Assembly (NCBI GenBank): GCA_002377855.1
Contig: DFQQ01000010.1
Location: forward strand, 62,001 to 126,000
From: Acidovorax delafieldii
GTDB lineage: Bacteria; Pseudomonadota; Gammaproteobacteria; Burkholderiales; Burkholderiaceae_C
DNA length: 64,000 nucleotides
Reading direction: 5' to 3'
The translations under genes were made by a program, and so were the position numbers. Shown piece by piece: positions 52,114 through 60,672 of the stretch (the stretch's first letter is position 1; each line of letters opens with the position of its first letter). The notes under the pieces were generated by a model. That model was not told where the DNA came from, ran no database searches, and saw only the letters and a list, made by a program, of their open reading frames with translations.

Positions 52114-52313
52114 GAATTCTTTCTGATGAACAAGGCAGGACACTGGATTCGCCGACGGCGCTGATAGCGGCTTGCCAATACTGACCCAGCCGGCCCAGGC
52201 ATCTCATCCATATCAAGGAAAGCCGGAGGAAATGGGGCTTGCCTCAGCGGGCCTTCAGTTTCTGCGGGCAAAATCTGCGCCATTCGCACAAGAACCCCAA
52301 GGATACCCACAAC

Positions 52314-53387
52314 ATGACGCGACCTGAAGACACTGGCGCTGCTGCTGCATTCCAGATTTCTGTAGCCCCCAGCGGGCGGTCCTTCCAGAGCCAAGGTGAC
52401 GAAACCATTTTGGCAGCCGCCATCCGCAGTGGTGTAGGGCTGCCCTACGGGTGCAAAGACGGTGCTTGCGGCTCGTGCAAATGCAAGAAAATCAGCGGCA
52501 CTGTCGTCCACGCAGAGCACCAGGCCAAAGCGCTGAGTGCCGATGAGGAGGCCGCTGGACTGGTACTGACCTGCTGCGCGCGCCCCCTGTCGGACGTGGT
52601 GCTGGAGTCCCGGCAAGTCACTGATGAAAGCGCCTACCCCATCAAGAAAATGCCCGTGCGTGTTTCCACACTGGAGAAAAAATCACACGATGTGATGCAG
52701 GTGCGCCTGCAGCTGCCTGCCGCTGACACGTTCCGCTACCACGCAGGGCAGTATGTCGAGTTCATCTTGCGTGACGGCGCGCGCAGGGCTTACTCCATGG
52801 CCAACGCACCGCACACCCAGACCACGGCAGCGGGTCTGGAATTGCACATCCGGCATCTGCCCGGTGGCAAATTCACGGACCACGTGTTTGGTGCCATGAA
52901 GGAAAAAGAAATCCTGCGTGTGGAGGGTCCCTTTGGGAGCTTTTTTCTGCGCGAGGATTCGGCAAAGCCCATCGTGCTTCTGGCCTCGGGCACCGGCTTT
53001 GCGCCGATCAAGGCCCTGCTGCAACACATGCTGTTCAAGGGCATCGCGCGCCCCACCACCCTGTACTGGGGTGGCCGCAGACCGCATGATCTGTACATGC
53101 ACCAGTGGGTGATGGAGCAAGCAGAACACATGCCCCATCTGCGCTACGTGCCCGTGGTGTCCAACGCGCAGCCCGAAGACGAATGGACCGGGCGCACGGG
53201 TTTTGTGCACCAGGCGGTGCTGGAAGACTTTGCCGACCTTTCCGGACATCAGGTCTACGCCTGCGGTGCACCGATCGTCGTTGACTCGGCACGCACCACC
53301 TATACCGAGCAGCGCGGCTTGCCAGCAGAAGAGTTTTTCGCCGATGCCTTCACTTCCGAGGCCGACAAGCACGGCCCGCAGGCTTGA
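52314..53387 (+). CDS. CDP-6-deoxy-glucoseen reductase-like ferredoxin-NAD reductase
   Basis: 357 residues with an N-terminal plant-type [2Fe-2S] ferredoxin domain (Cys47, Cys52, Cys55 in GCKDGACGSCKCK, and Cys87) joined to an FAD/NAD oxidoreductase (RRAYSMANAPHT for FAD; LLASGTGFAPIKALL for NAD). This is the AscD/E3 layout also used by oxygenase reductases. In Burkholderiales a gene of this type is usually isolated and its partner unknown; the Rieske oxygenase at 11.2 kb lacks a reductase and could be served by it, but that is speculation. AAGGA before the ATG. Confidence 0.88.
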   Translation: MTRPEDTGAAAAFQISVAPSGRSFQSQGDETILAAAIRSGVGLPYGCKDGACGSCKCKKISGTVVHAEHQAKALSADEEAAGLVLTCCARPLSDVVLESRQVTDESAYPIKKMPVRVSTLEKKSHDVMQVRLQLPAADTFRYHAGQYVEFILRDGARRAYSMANAPHTQTTAAGLELHIRHLPGGKFTDHVFGAMKEKEILRVEGPFGSFFLREDSAKPIVLLASGTGFAPIKALLQHMLFKGIARPTTLYWGGRRPHDLYMHQWVMEQAEHMPHLRYVPVVSNAQPEDEWTGRTGFVHQAVLEDFADLSGHQVYACGAPIVVDSARTTYTEQRGLPAEEFFADAFTSEADKHGPQA

Positions 53388-53481
53388 ACGCAGCGGCGCG
53401 CACAAGGCGCAAAGGCGGTGCGAAGGTGGTGCGAAGCAGGGGCAGCGCGAACAGGGTTTACTTTTTTGCAACAATGTAGAG

Positions 53482-54459
53482 ATGAACCGTAGAAACCTCC
53501 TCATCGCCAGTGCCGCTGCTGCAGCGGCTTTTTCTTCACCCGTGCTTATGGCGCAAGACACTGGCCAGCCTATTCGGCTTATCGTGCCCTATGCTCCTGG
53601 CGGGCCCATTGATGTGACAGCGCGCGCGCTGGCAGAGCGGGTGCGCGACTCGCTGGGTACGGTCATCATCGACAACAAAGGCGGCGCGGGGGGCAACATC
53701 GGGGCTGACGCGGTGGCCAAGGCCTCTCCCGACGGCCTGACCATTGGCATCGCCGCCACCGCTACCCATGCGGTCAACCCCTGGCTCTACAGCCGCATGC
53801 CGTTTGACGCCGGCAAGGACTTTGTGGCCATCACGCAAATGGTGCGGGTCCCCAATGTGCTGGTGATCAACGCGGCCAAGGCAGAGCAACTGAAGATCAA
53901 TACACTGGCAGACCTTATTGCTTACGCCAAAGCCAACCCAGCCAAGCTGAACTATGGCAGCGGCGGCAACGGCAGCGCGGGGCACTTGGCGGGCGAAATG
54001 TTCAAGCAACGGGCAGGCATTTTTGCCCTGCACATTCCCTATCGGGGCGCCAACCCTGCCCAGCTCGCACTGCTGGCCGGTGAGGTGGACTTCAACATTG
54101 ACAACCTGGCAGCGGCCGCACCCAACATCCGTTCTGGCAAGCTCAAGGCGCTTGCGGTAACGTCGCTGGAGCCCTCATCGGCCCTGCCCGTGGTGCCGAC
54201 CATGGCCAGTACGTTCAAGGGCTTCTCGATCGACACATGGTGGGGCCTCGTCGCGCCCAAAGGCACGCCCAAGCCCGTGATCGACAAACTCAACAAAGCT
54301 TTTGTGGCTGCGCTGCAGGCCCCCGAAACCAAAACCCGCTTCGGTGCACTGCTGGCAGAGCCGGTCCCCACCACCCCCCAGCAGTTCGAAGCCTTCATGA
54401 CCAGCGAGCGCGCCAAGTACAAGGATGTCGTGAAACTCTCTGGCGCCAAGGTGGACTGA
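53482..54459 (+). CDS. Bug/TctC-family extracytoplasmic receptor, copy 2
   Basis: 325-residue receptor with a signal peptide starting MNRRNLLIASAAAAAAF, cleaved near MAQ (residue 25). Bug signatures: PIRLIVPYAPGGPIDVTARA, IDNKGGAGGNIGADAVAKAS and HIPYRGANPAQLALLAGEVD. The pocket that contacts the ligand carboxylate differs from copy 1 at 33.5 kb (PGGPID in place of AGGTTD). No membrane partner is adjacent. It follows the reductase gene after about 95 bp; co-transcription is possible. Ligand unknown. Confidence 0.9.
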   Translation: MNRRNLLIASAAAAAAFSSPVLMAQDTGQPIRLIVPYAPGGPIDVTARALAERVRDSLGTVIIDNKGGAGGNIGADAVAKASPDGLTIGIAATATHAVNPWLYSRMPFDAGKDFVAITQMVRVPNVLVINAAKAEQLKINTLADLIAYAKANPAKLNYGSGGNGSAGHLAGEMFKQRAGIFALHIPYRGANPAQLALLAGEVDFNIDNLAAAAPNIRSGKLKALAVTSLEPSSALPVVPTMASTFKGFSIDTWWGLVAPKGTPKPVIDKLNKAFVAALQAPETKTRFGALLAEPVPTTPQQFEAFMTSERAKYKDVVKLSGAKVD

Positions 54460-54463
54460 CCAT

Positions 54464-54522
54464 AAAAAAGCGCTCCAGCGCTTTCAAATAAAGCGCTGGC
54501 AGCTTCTTTTTTTATAGCAAAT
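54464..54522. repeat. Palindromic intergenic repeat, copy 6 (Bug/folK convergent)
   Basis: AAAAAAGCGCTCCAGCGCTT and AAGCGCTGGCAGCTTCTTTT are the arms; ATAGC follows. It lies between convergent genes, and the right arm runs into folK, whose TAA stop and last codons (ADLL) are in the repeat. Confidence 0.85.
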
Positions 54523-55009
54523 CAGCAGCCCAGGCTTGGGGCAGTCGTGTGATGCGCTGGTGTGCCACGGCGCGCAGTGCCGTCTCGCTTACCAAACCGG
54601 GCGCCAGCTCGGCCAACGGTAGGAGCACAAAGGCACGCTCTTGCATGCGCGGGTGAGGCAAGGTGAGCACAGCTGTGTGCAGCACTGCGTCGCCATAGCG
54701 AAGCATGTCCAGATCAAGTGTGCGCGGGGCGTTGCGATAGGGCCGTTCACGACCAGCGCCCTGCTCAATCGACTGCAAGCGCTGCAGCACGTCCAGAGGT
54801 GCCAGGGTGGTCTGCAAGCGGGCCACGGCGTTCAGGTAGTCGGGCCCGCCAGCGTCGACGGGAGCGCTGGCATACAGCGCAGACACAGCCAGCAAGCGGG
54901 TTTCGGGCCATTGCCCCATCAATCGCAAGGCGCTTCGCAAAGCGTGTTCGCGCGCGCCCAGGTTAGCGCCCAGGCCAATCCACACATCCAGGGGCGCGGC
55001 CAAGCTCAT
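54512..55009 (-). CDS. folK: 2-amino-4-hydroxy-6-hydroxymethyldihydropteridine diphosphokinase
   Basis: 165-residue enzyme of folate synthesis that transfers pyrophosphate from ATP to the pterin. IGLGANLGAREHALRSALRL and YASAPVDAGGPDYLNAVARL are family blocks, and RTLDLDMLRYGD holds the Asp residues binding Mg. The start is ATGA-coupled to the pcnB stop. Its C-terminus is encoded by the repeat arm at 54512-54522, so the last residues are likely not functional. It is usually found after pcnB in this group. Confidence 0.95.
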   Translation of the reverse strand: MSLAAPLDVWIGLGANLGAREHALRSALRLMGQWPETRLLAVSALYASAPVDAGGPDYLNAVARLQTTLAPLDVLQRLQSIEQGAGRERPYRNAPRTLDLDMLRYGDAVLHTAVLTLPHPRMQERAFVLLPLAELAPGLVSETALRAVAHQRITRLPQAWAADLL

Positions 55010-56595
55010 TCACCAGTTGCGGTGGATCCAGCATCACCCGGTGCTGCGCCCGGCTTGCGGCGACGACGGCGGCGCTTTTTGGGTGCGGCTGCGTCTGCAG
55101 ACCCATCTCCATCGGCTTCTTCCGCACCCTCGGCGACCACCGGGGCTGCTGCCGCTGCGGGTTTTTTCGGTACGCGGCGCACCACAGGTTGCTGTGATTG
55201 CTGCTGCGCTTTTTGTCGAGCCTTCTGCTCCTCACGCGCCTGGTCCATCAGGTCATCACGGCGCTCGTCGTCGGCGGTCTGAAAGTCTTGCCACCACTCG
55301 GCCAGGGCCTCCTCCACTTCGCCAATGTCTGCGCGCAAGCGCATGAAGTCAAACCCTGCGCGGAAGCGGGGCTGCATGACCATGCCGAACGGTGTGTTGC
55401 CCACACGCTTTTCAAAGCGGGGCTGCATGACCCAGATCTCGCGCATGTCGGCAGCCAGCTTGCCGCGTCCCGACACATCGCCAATGCGCCGCTCGAACAC
55501 CTCGTCAATGGCGTCTTGCAACGCAGGCAGGGCGTGCTCGCGACGGCCCATGCGGTCTTCCCAGCCCTTGCGCACGTCTTCCCAGAGAACACAAGCCAAC
55601 AGAAAACTGGGCGCTACGGGCTTGCCTTCCTGCACGCGGCGGTCGGTGTCAGCCAATGCAGCTTTCACGAAAGGTGAGTCTGCGCGTTCTACCGCCACGT
55701 CCAGCAAGGGGTAGATGCCCTTGGCCATGCCCAGCTTGCGCAATTGCTCAATGGTGGCAATGGCGTGGCCAGTCTGCAGCAGCTTGAGCATCTCGTCGAA
55801 CATCCGGCTTTGCGGTACGTCCGCCAGCAGGGTCTGCGATTGCACCAGTGGCGCTGCCGTCTTGGCATCGATGGTGAAGCCCAGCTGGCTGAGCTTGGCT
55901 GCAAAGCGCACGGCACGGATGATGCGCACCGGGTCCTCGCGGTAGCGCGTGGCCGGGTCACCAATCATGCGCAGCGTCTTCTTCTTGGCGTCCTGAATGC
56001 CCTTGTGGTAGTCCACCACCACCTGGGTTTCGGGATCGTAGTACATGGCGTTCACGGTGAAGTCGCGGCGGGTAGCGTCTTCGTCCTGCGGGCCCCATAC
56101 GTTGTCACGCAACACCCGGCCGCTGGCGTCCACCGCATGCTGCATACCCGACAGCTGGGCCTTGCTGGTTTTTTCGTTGCCGCTGACCTGGCCCGCGGCC
56201 GAGTTGTCGAGGTAGGCGCGGAAGGTGGAAACTTCAATCACCTCATGCTCGCGCCCACGGCCGTGCACCACGTGCACGATGCGAAAGCGCTTGCCGATGA
56301 TGAACGCCCGCCGAAACAGGGCTTTGACTTGCTCGGGCGTGGCGTTGGTGGCCACATCGAAGTCTTTGGGGCGCAGGCCCAGCAGCAGGTCGCGCACTGC
56401 GCCGCCCACAATGTAGGCCTCAAAGCCTGCATCTTTCAAGGTGTGCACCACGTCGGCTGCGCGCCGGTCCACCAGTTCCGGGTTGATTCCGTGCACCGAG
56501 GCAGGCACCTCTTCGCGCTTGCCAAAATGCGGCTTGCCGCCGGAAGTGCCGGGCGTTGATTTGCCCAGCAGTTTGTCGATGAACTTCTTGATCAT
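55006..56595 (-). CDS. pcnB: Poly(A) polymerase I
   Basis: Adds 3' A tails to RNA for decay. 529 residues in the nucleotidyltransferase family: GGAVRDLLLGLRPKDFDVAT contains the two Asp (78, 80) that bind metal, preceded by YIVGG. The RNA-binding domain follows. The C-terminus is a basic, Lys/Arg-rich tail (PKKRRRRRRKPG), usual for PcnB. The ATG at 56595 gives the family start MIKKFIDKLLG. It precedes folK with overlapping stop and start. Confidence 0.95.
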   Translation of the reverse strand: MIKKFIDKLLGKSTPGTSGGKPHFGKREEVPASVHGINPELVDRRAADVVHTLKDAGFEAYIVGGAVRDLLLGLRPKDFDVATNATPEQVKALFRRAFIIGKRFRIVHVVHGRGREHEVIEVSTFRAYLDNSAAGQVSGNEKTSKAQLSGMQHAVDASGRVLRDNVWGPQDEDATRRDFTVNAMYYDPETQVVVDYHKGIQDAKKKTLRMIGDPATRYREDPVRIIRAVRFAAKLSQLGFTIDAKTAAPLVQSQTLLADVPQSRMFDEMLKLLQTGHAIATIEQLRKLGMAKGIYPLLDVAVERADSPFVKAALADTDRRVQEGKPVAPSFLLACVLWEDVRKGWEDRMGRREHALPALQDAIDEVFERRIGDVSGRGKLAADMREIWVMQPRFEKRVGNTPFGMVMQPRFRAGFDFMRLRADIGEVEEALAEWWQDFQTADDERRDDLMDQAREEQKARQKAQQQSQQPVVRRVPKKPAAAAAPVVAEGAEEADGDGSADAAAPKKRRRRRRKPGAAPGDAGSTATGE

Positions 56596-56639
56596 GGGTG
56601 TGCAGTAAACAGGTGAACGGGCGCGCAATAGGCTGCGAA

Positions 56640-57407
56640 TCAGGGGGCCGGGGCACTGGCGACATCTGCGCTGGCGGCCTCGGAAGCCTCTGCCGCAAAC
56701 AGGTCCAGTATGCGCCAGCCGCGCTCTTGCGCCAGAACGCGCAGCCTGGGGTCCGGGTTGGTCGCCACAGGGTGGTTGACTTTCTCAAGCAGCGGCACAT
56801 CGTTCATGGAGTCACTGTAGAAAGTGCTCTCCACATCCGCCCACGTCAGCTGCCTTGCTGCAAGCCATTGTTCCATGCGCCGCACCTTGCCTTCGCGCAT
56901 GGTGGGGATGCCGTCAATCTCGCCGGTGTACCAGCCGTCGGCATCCCGGGCGAGTTGCACCGCCAGCAACTCTTGCACCCCCAGGGCCTGCGCGATGGGG
57001 CGCGTGACGAATTCGTTGGTGGCCGTAACGATCAGCACCTGGTCGCCCGCTGCTTGGTGCTGGCGGATCAGCGCCAGGGCCTGGGGACGAATGGCCGGGC
57101 CGATCACATCGCGCATGAATTGTTCATGCGCGGCGGCAGCAGCATCGGCCCCGCGCAGGCGCACCGCCTCAGTGGCAAACCGCACGTAGTCGTGCACATC
57201 GAGGGTGCCGGCTTGGTAGTGCGCATAGAACTCGTCGTTGCGACGTGCGAACTCCACGGGGTCGTTCCAGCCGATGCGGATGGTGAACTCGCCCCATTCG
57301 TAGTCCGAATCCAGCGGCAGCAGGGTGTGGTCCAGATCAAATAGCGCCAAGCGCAACCGGGGCGTTGGAGCCGCGCCGGGCTGGGGTGCCGTAGAAGCAG
57401 AGGTCAT
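56640..57407 (-). CDS. HAD-superfamily phosphatase (HAD-IB, SerB-like)
   Basis: 255 residues. The motif I, FDLDHTLLPLDSD (residues 23-35), holds the nucleophile Asp24 and acid Asp26; motif II is IVTATN; motif III with Lys is in MREGKVRRM; motif IV is YSDSMNDVPLL. This is the HAD-IB subfamily that includes phosphoserine phosphatase and others, but the substrate is not determined. It lies between pcnB and hda on the same strand, 44 bp from pcnB. Confidence 0.88.
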   Translation of the reverse strand: MTSASTAPQPGAAPTPRLRLALFDLDHTLLPLDSDYEWGEFTIRIGWNDPVEFARRNDEFYAHYQAGTLDVHDYVRFATEAVRLRGADAAAAAHEQFMRDVIGPAIRPQALALIRQHQAAGDQVLIVTATNEFVTRPIAQALGVQELLAVQLARDADGWYTGEIDGIPTMREGKVRRMEQWLAARQLTWADVESTFYSDSMNDVPLLEKVNHPVATNPDPRLRVLAQERGWRILDLFAAEASEAASADVASAPAP

Positions 57408-57495
57408 GCAGGTCAGAACTTTTCAATAAACAGGTGAACAGGAACGCTGGCACTGCCACCCTGTACAGGGCCAGCATTGCATTGAGCGGCGCGTG

Positions 57496-58194
57496 CTACT
57501 CGGATTCGAGCATGGTCTTGAGCAGGGGAATCGTGATGGCACGCTGCGTGCGCAGTGCAAACGCGTCGAGCTGGTCCAGCAACTGCATCAGGCTGCCCAG
57601 GTCGCGTGAGAAGCGCTTGAGCATGAAGTCCATCACTTCGTCGCCCAAAAACACGCCGCGGGCATCTGCCTCCTGCCGCAGCACGGCGCGCCGCGCGGTT
57701 TCATCGAGCAGTTGCAATTGGAAAACATGCCCCCAACCCATGCGGCTGCGCAGATCGTCGCGCAGCGGCAGGTCTGCAGGAGGCAAGTCGCCAGCGGCCA
57801 GCACCCAGCGCTGGGCGCCCGTGGCAGGGTTGATGGCGTTCACGAACCAGTTGAACGCACTGGCCTGCTGGGCCGTGTTGTACAGGTGCACTTCGTCCAT
57901 CACCACGGCCGCCCAGCGCTCGTCAAAGTCGGGCGGGTTGGCGACGGAGGCATCCATCCATCCCACACTGGCGCCCTGCTCGTGCAGCGCCGCGCACACT
58001 GCCTTGAGCAAATGGGTTTTTCCACTGCCCGCTTCGCCCCACAGGTAGGTGGGCACGGGGGAGCGGGTGCTCTGGCTGCTGCCCTCGCCGGCCCACAAGC
58101 GCAGGTGTTGCAGGGCGGCCTCGTTGGGGCCTGCATAGAAACTCGACAGTGTCGGCCCCGTGGCCAGGCCGATATCCAGCGCCAGCTGCTTCAT
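57496..58194 (-). CDS. hda: DnaA regulatory inactivator Hda
   Basis: 232-residue AAA+ protein that with the loaded beta clamp stimulates ATP hydrolysis by DnaA. MKQLALDIGLATGP opens with the clamp-binding motif QLALDI. Walker A is WGEAGSGKTHLL and Walker B-like VVMDEVHLY; the C-terminus has the DnaA-like RFSRDLGSLMQLLDQLD. ATG at 58194 gives this conserved start. It is divergent from purM and beside the HAD gene, an arrangement common in betaproteobacteria. Confidence 0.95.
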   Translation of the reverse strand: MKQLALDIGLATGPTLSSFYAGPNEAALQHLRLWAGEGSSQSTRSPVPTYLWGEAGSGKTHLLKAVCAALHEQGASVGWMDASVANPPDFDERWAAVVMDEVHLYNTAQQASAFNWFVNAINPATGAQRWVLAAGDLPPADLPLRDDLRSRMGWGHVFQLQLLDETARRAVLRQEADARGVFLGDEVMDFMLKRFSRDLGSLMQLLDQLDAFALRTQRAITIPLLKTMLESE

Positions 58195-58369
58195 GGCAAC
58201 TGCCCGCTGGCCAACACGCTGGAGCAAGGAGAAAAGGCGAAGAACTGCATGGGCTCCAGAGAGAAAACAGGACGGTGTGAAGGGAGAGCGGCCGGGCAGG
58301 CGGCGCGCACCCCGTAAAATCTGGGCAAATTTTAGTCTGCTGCGCACGCTGGTCCGTGCCATCCCCGCC

Positions 58370-59422
58370 ATGAGCAACTCTGCCGCTACCCCTACCCCCC
58401 TGTCTTACAAAGACGCTGGCGTTGACATCGACGCTGGCGACGCCCTTGTCGAGCGCATCAAGCCCCTGGCCAAGAAAACCATGCGCGAAGGCGTGCTGGC
58501 AGGCATCGGCGGCTTCGGCGCTCTGTTTGAAGTGCCCAAGCGCTACCAGGAACCCGTGCTGGTCAGCGGCACCGACGGCGTGGGCACCAAGCTCAAGCTG
58601 GCGTTTGAATGGAACATGCACGACACCGTGGGCATCGATTTGGTGGCCATGAGCGTGAACGATGTGCTGGTGCAAGGCGCCGAGCCCCTGTTCTTTCTCG
58701 ACTACTTTGCCTGCGGCAAGCTGGATGTGGACACCGCCGCCGCCGTGGTGGGCGGCATTGCCAAGGGCTGTGAACTGAGCGGCTGCGCGCTGATTGGCGG
58801 CGAAACCGCCGAGATGCCCGGCATGTACCCTGCGGGTGAATACGACCTGGCCGGCTTCGCAGTCGGTGCCGTCGAAAAATCGAAGATCCTGACCGGCCAG
58901 AACGTGCAGCCTGGCGACGTGGTGCTGGGCCTGGCCAGCCACGGCGTGCATTCCAACGGTTTCAGCCTGGTGCGCAAGTGCATTGACCGCGCCGAAGCCG
59001 CAGGCACCGTGCCCGCCACGCTCGACGGCAAGCCCTTCAAGCAAGCCATCATGGAGCCCACCCGCCTGTATGTGAAGAACGTGCTCGCCGCGCTGGCCCA
59101 GCATCCCATCAAGGCCCTGGCCCACATCACCGGCGGGGGCCTGCTGGAGAACATTCCCCGCGTGCTGCCAGAAGGCACCGCAGCCCACCTGACCAAGGGC
59201 AGCTGGCCCCAGACCGAGCTGTTTGCCTGGCTGCAAAAGACCGCCGGCATTGATGACATCGAGATGAACCGCACCTTCAACAACGGCATCGGCATGGTGG
59301 TGGTGGTAGACGCCGCCAACGCCGAAGCAACGGCCGCCACGCTGCGCGCTGCGGGCGAGCAGGTGTACACGATTGGCGCGATTGCGCCGCGCGGCGAAGG
59401 TGCCGCAGTGGTCGTCGGCTGA
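58370..59422 (+). CDS. purM: Phosphoribosylformylglycinamidine cyclo-ligase
   Basis: Closes the imidazole ring in purine synthesis (AIR synthetase). 350 residues, normal length. SYKDAGVDIDAGDALVERIK, GTDGVGTKLKLAFEW and VGLVAMSVNDVLVQGAEPLF-type blocks (ID-LVAMSVNDVLVQGAEP) are characteristic, as are GGETAEMPGMY and HITGGGLLENIPRVLP. The ATG at 58370 has no obvious SD. Followed by an AI-2E gene 14 bp later, likely one operon. Confidence 0.97.
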   Translation: MSNSAATPTPLSYKDAGVDIDAGDALVERIKPLAKKTMREGVLAGIGGFGALFEVPKRYQEPVLVSGTDGVGTKLKLAFEWNMHDTVGIDLVAMSVNDVLVQGAEPLFFLDYFACGKLDVDTAAAVVGGIAKGCELSGCALIGGETAEMPGMYPAGEYDLAGFAVGAVEKSKILTGQNVQPGDVVLGLASHGVHSNGFSLVRKCIDRAEAAGTVPATLDGKPFKQAIMEPTRLYVKNVLAALAQHPIKALAHITGGGLLENIPRVLPEGTAAHLTKGSWPQTELFAWLQKTAGIDDIEMNRTFNNGIGMVVVVDAANAEATAATLRAAGEQVYTIGAIAPRGEGAAVVVG

Positions 59423-59436
59423 TCCACGTACCGCGC

Positions 59437-60558
59437 ATGGCGCAGCACCAGCCTCCGGCACTCTCACCAGAGCCCTCCTCCGTCAGGCTTGCCAATTACC
59501 ACCCTGTTGCGCAGCCCAGCCGTTGGGCTGCCTGTTCTGGGGTCGTGCTGGCCAGCTATGTGCTGATGGGGTTCACGCTACTGCTGGTGATGTGGCGCGG
59601 GCTGCTGCCTGGCCTGCTGTGCGTGTGCCTGGGCTTCCTGCTCACCAGGGCGCTGACTGCCTGGTTCACCGCCGGCCTGCGCCAGGTGCAAGGCCCTGCG
59701 GCGGGGCTTCGCAGCGCTCCCCGCGCTGCGCAGGTGGTAGCGGCGGCCGTGGTCATGCTGATGCCCCTGGCGCTGCTGGCAGCCGGGCTTACCCATTCGC
59801 GCGGATATCTGGTCGACGCGCCGCAGCAGTACCGCGAACTGCTGAACTACATGGCGCGCACGGTGCTGGAGCTGCGGCTGAAGCTGCCAGCCGACATGGC
59901 CACTCACCTGCCCGAAGGCGCTGCCGAGATCCAGCGCATCATCGCCAACTACCTCGGTGCCAAGGCTGGCGCACTGGCCATGGCTGGGCGGGCGTGGCTG
60001 GGCAGCGTGCTGTTTGCCTACGTGGGCCTGCTGATCGGTTCTTTGGCGGCGGTACGCACCACCAAGGCGTCGCCGGGGCCCCTGGCCCGGCAACTGGCCC
60101 AGCGCATCACGCTGTTTGGCGAGGCTTTTCGGCAAATCGTGGCGGCGCAATTCTGGATTGCAGCGTTCAACACCCTGCTGACGGCCCTGTTTCTTCTGTT
60201 TGTGCTGCCTTTTTGGGGCATGGCCCTGCCCTACACGCCGGTGCTCATCACGCTGACTTTCGTGGCCGGCTTGGTACCTATTGTGGGCAACCTGCTGTGC
60301 AACGTAGTCATGACCATCGTCGGGCTGTCGGTGTCTCCCATGGCGGCAGCCGCGTGCCTGGGCTTCCTCATCCTGATCCACAAGGCGGAATACGTCATCA
60401 ACGCCAAGGTGGTGGGGCAGCGCACACAGATGGGGGTGTGGGAATTGCTGAGCGTGATGTTCGTGGCAGAAGCCGTGTTCGGCCCTGCCGGACTGGTGGC
60501 CGCACCGCTGTTTTACGCCTACCTCAAGAAAGAACTGGTCGCCGCCCGGCTGGTTTGA
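59437..60558 (+). CDS. AI-2E family transporter (PerM-like), copy 2
   Basis: 373-residue inner-membrane protein with about eight hydrophobic segments. VVAAAVVMLMPLALLAAGLT, AALGFLILIHKAEYVINAKV-type block (CLGFLILIHKAEYVINAKVV) and the ending EAVFGPAGLVAAPLFYAYLK are those of this family. It follows purM closely, as is common in beta- and gammaproteobacteria, where it is thought to be co-expressed. It lacks the long N-terminal extension of copy 1. Substrate unknown. Confidence 0.88.
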   Translation: MAQHQPPALSPEPSSVRLANYHPVAQPSRWAACSGVVLASYVLMGFTLLLVMWRGLLPGLLCVCLGFLLTRALTAWFTAGLRQVQGPAAGLRSAPRAAQVVAAAVVMLMPLALLAAGLTHSRGYLVDAPQQYRELLNYMARTVLELRLKLPADMATHLPEGAAEIQRIIANYLGAKAGALAMAGRAWLGSVLFAYVGLLIGSLAAVRTTKASPGPLARQLAQRITLFGEAFRQIVAAQFWIAAFNTLLTALFLLFVLPFWGMALPYTPVLITLTFVAGLVPIVGNLLCNVVMTIVGLSVSPMAAAACLGFLILIHKAEYVINAKVVGQRTQMGVWELLSVMFVAEAVFGPAGLVAAPLFYAYLKKELVAARLV

Positions 60559-60618
60559 CGCCCCGCTCATGACGCTTGGTACGCCGCTGCGCTGCAGTGG
60601 CAAGGCACTTCAAAATCC

Positions 60619-60672
60619 ATAGCAGCTAGCGCTTGACCAGCAAGGGCTGTAGCCACTTTTTTGTTCAAATTA
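60619..60672. repeat. Palindromic intergenic repeat, copy 7 (AI-2E/esterase convergent)
   Basis: ATAGCAGCTAGCGCTTGACC and AAGGGCTGTAGCCACTTTTTT are the arms. It fills the gap between two convergent genes and overlaps the end of the esterase gene, giving its TGA stop and the last codons. Confidence 0.85.
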
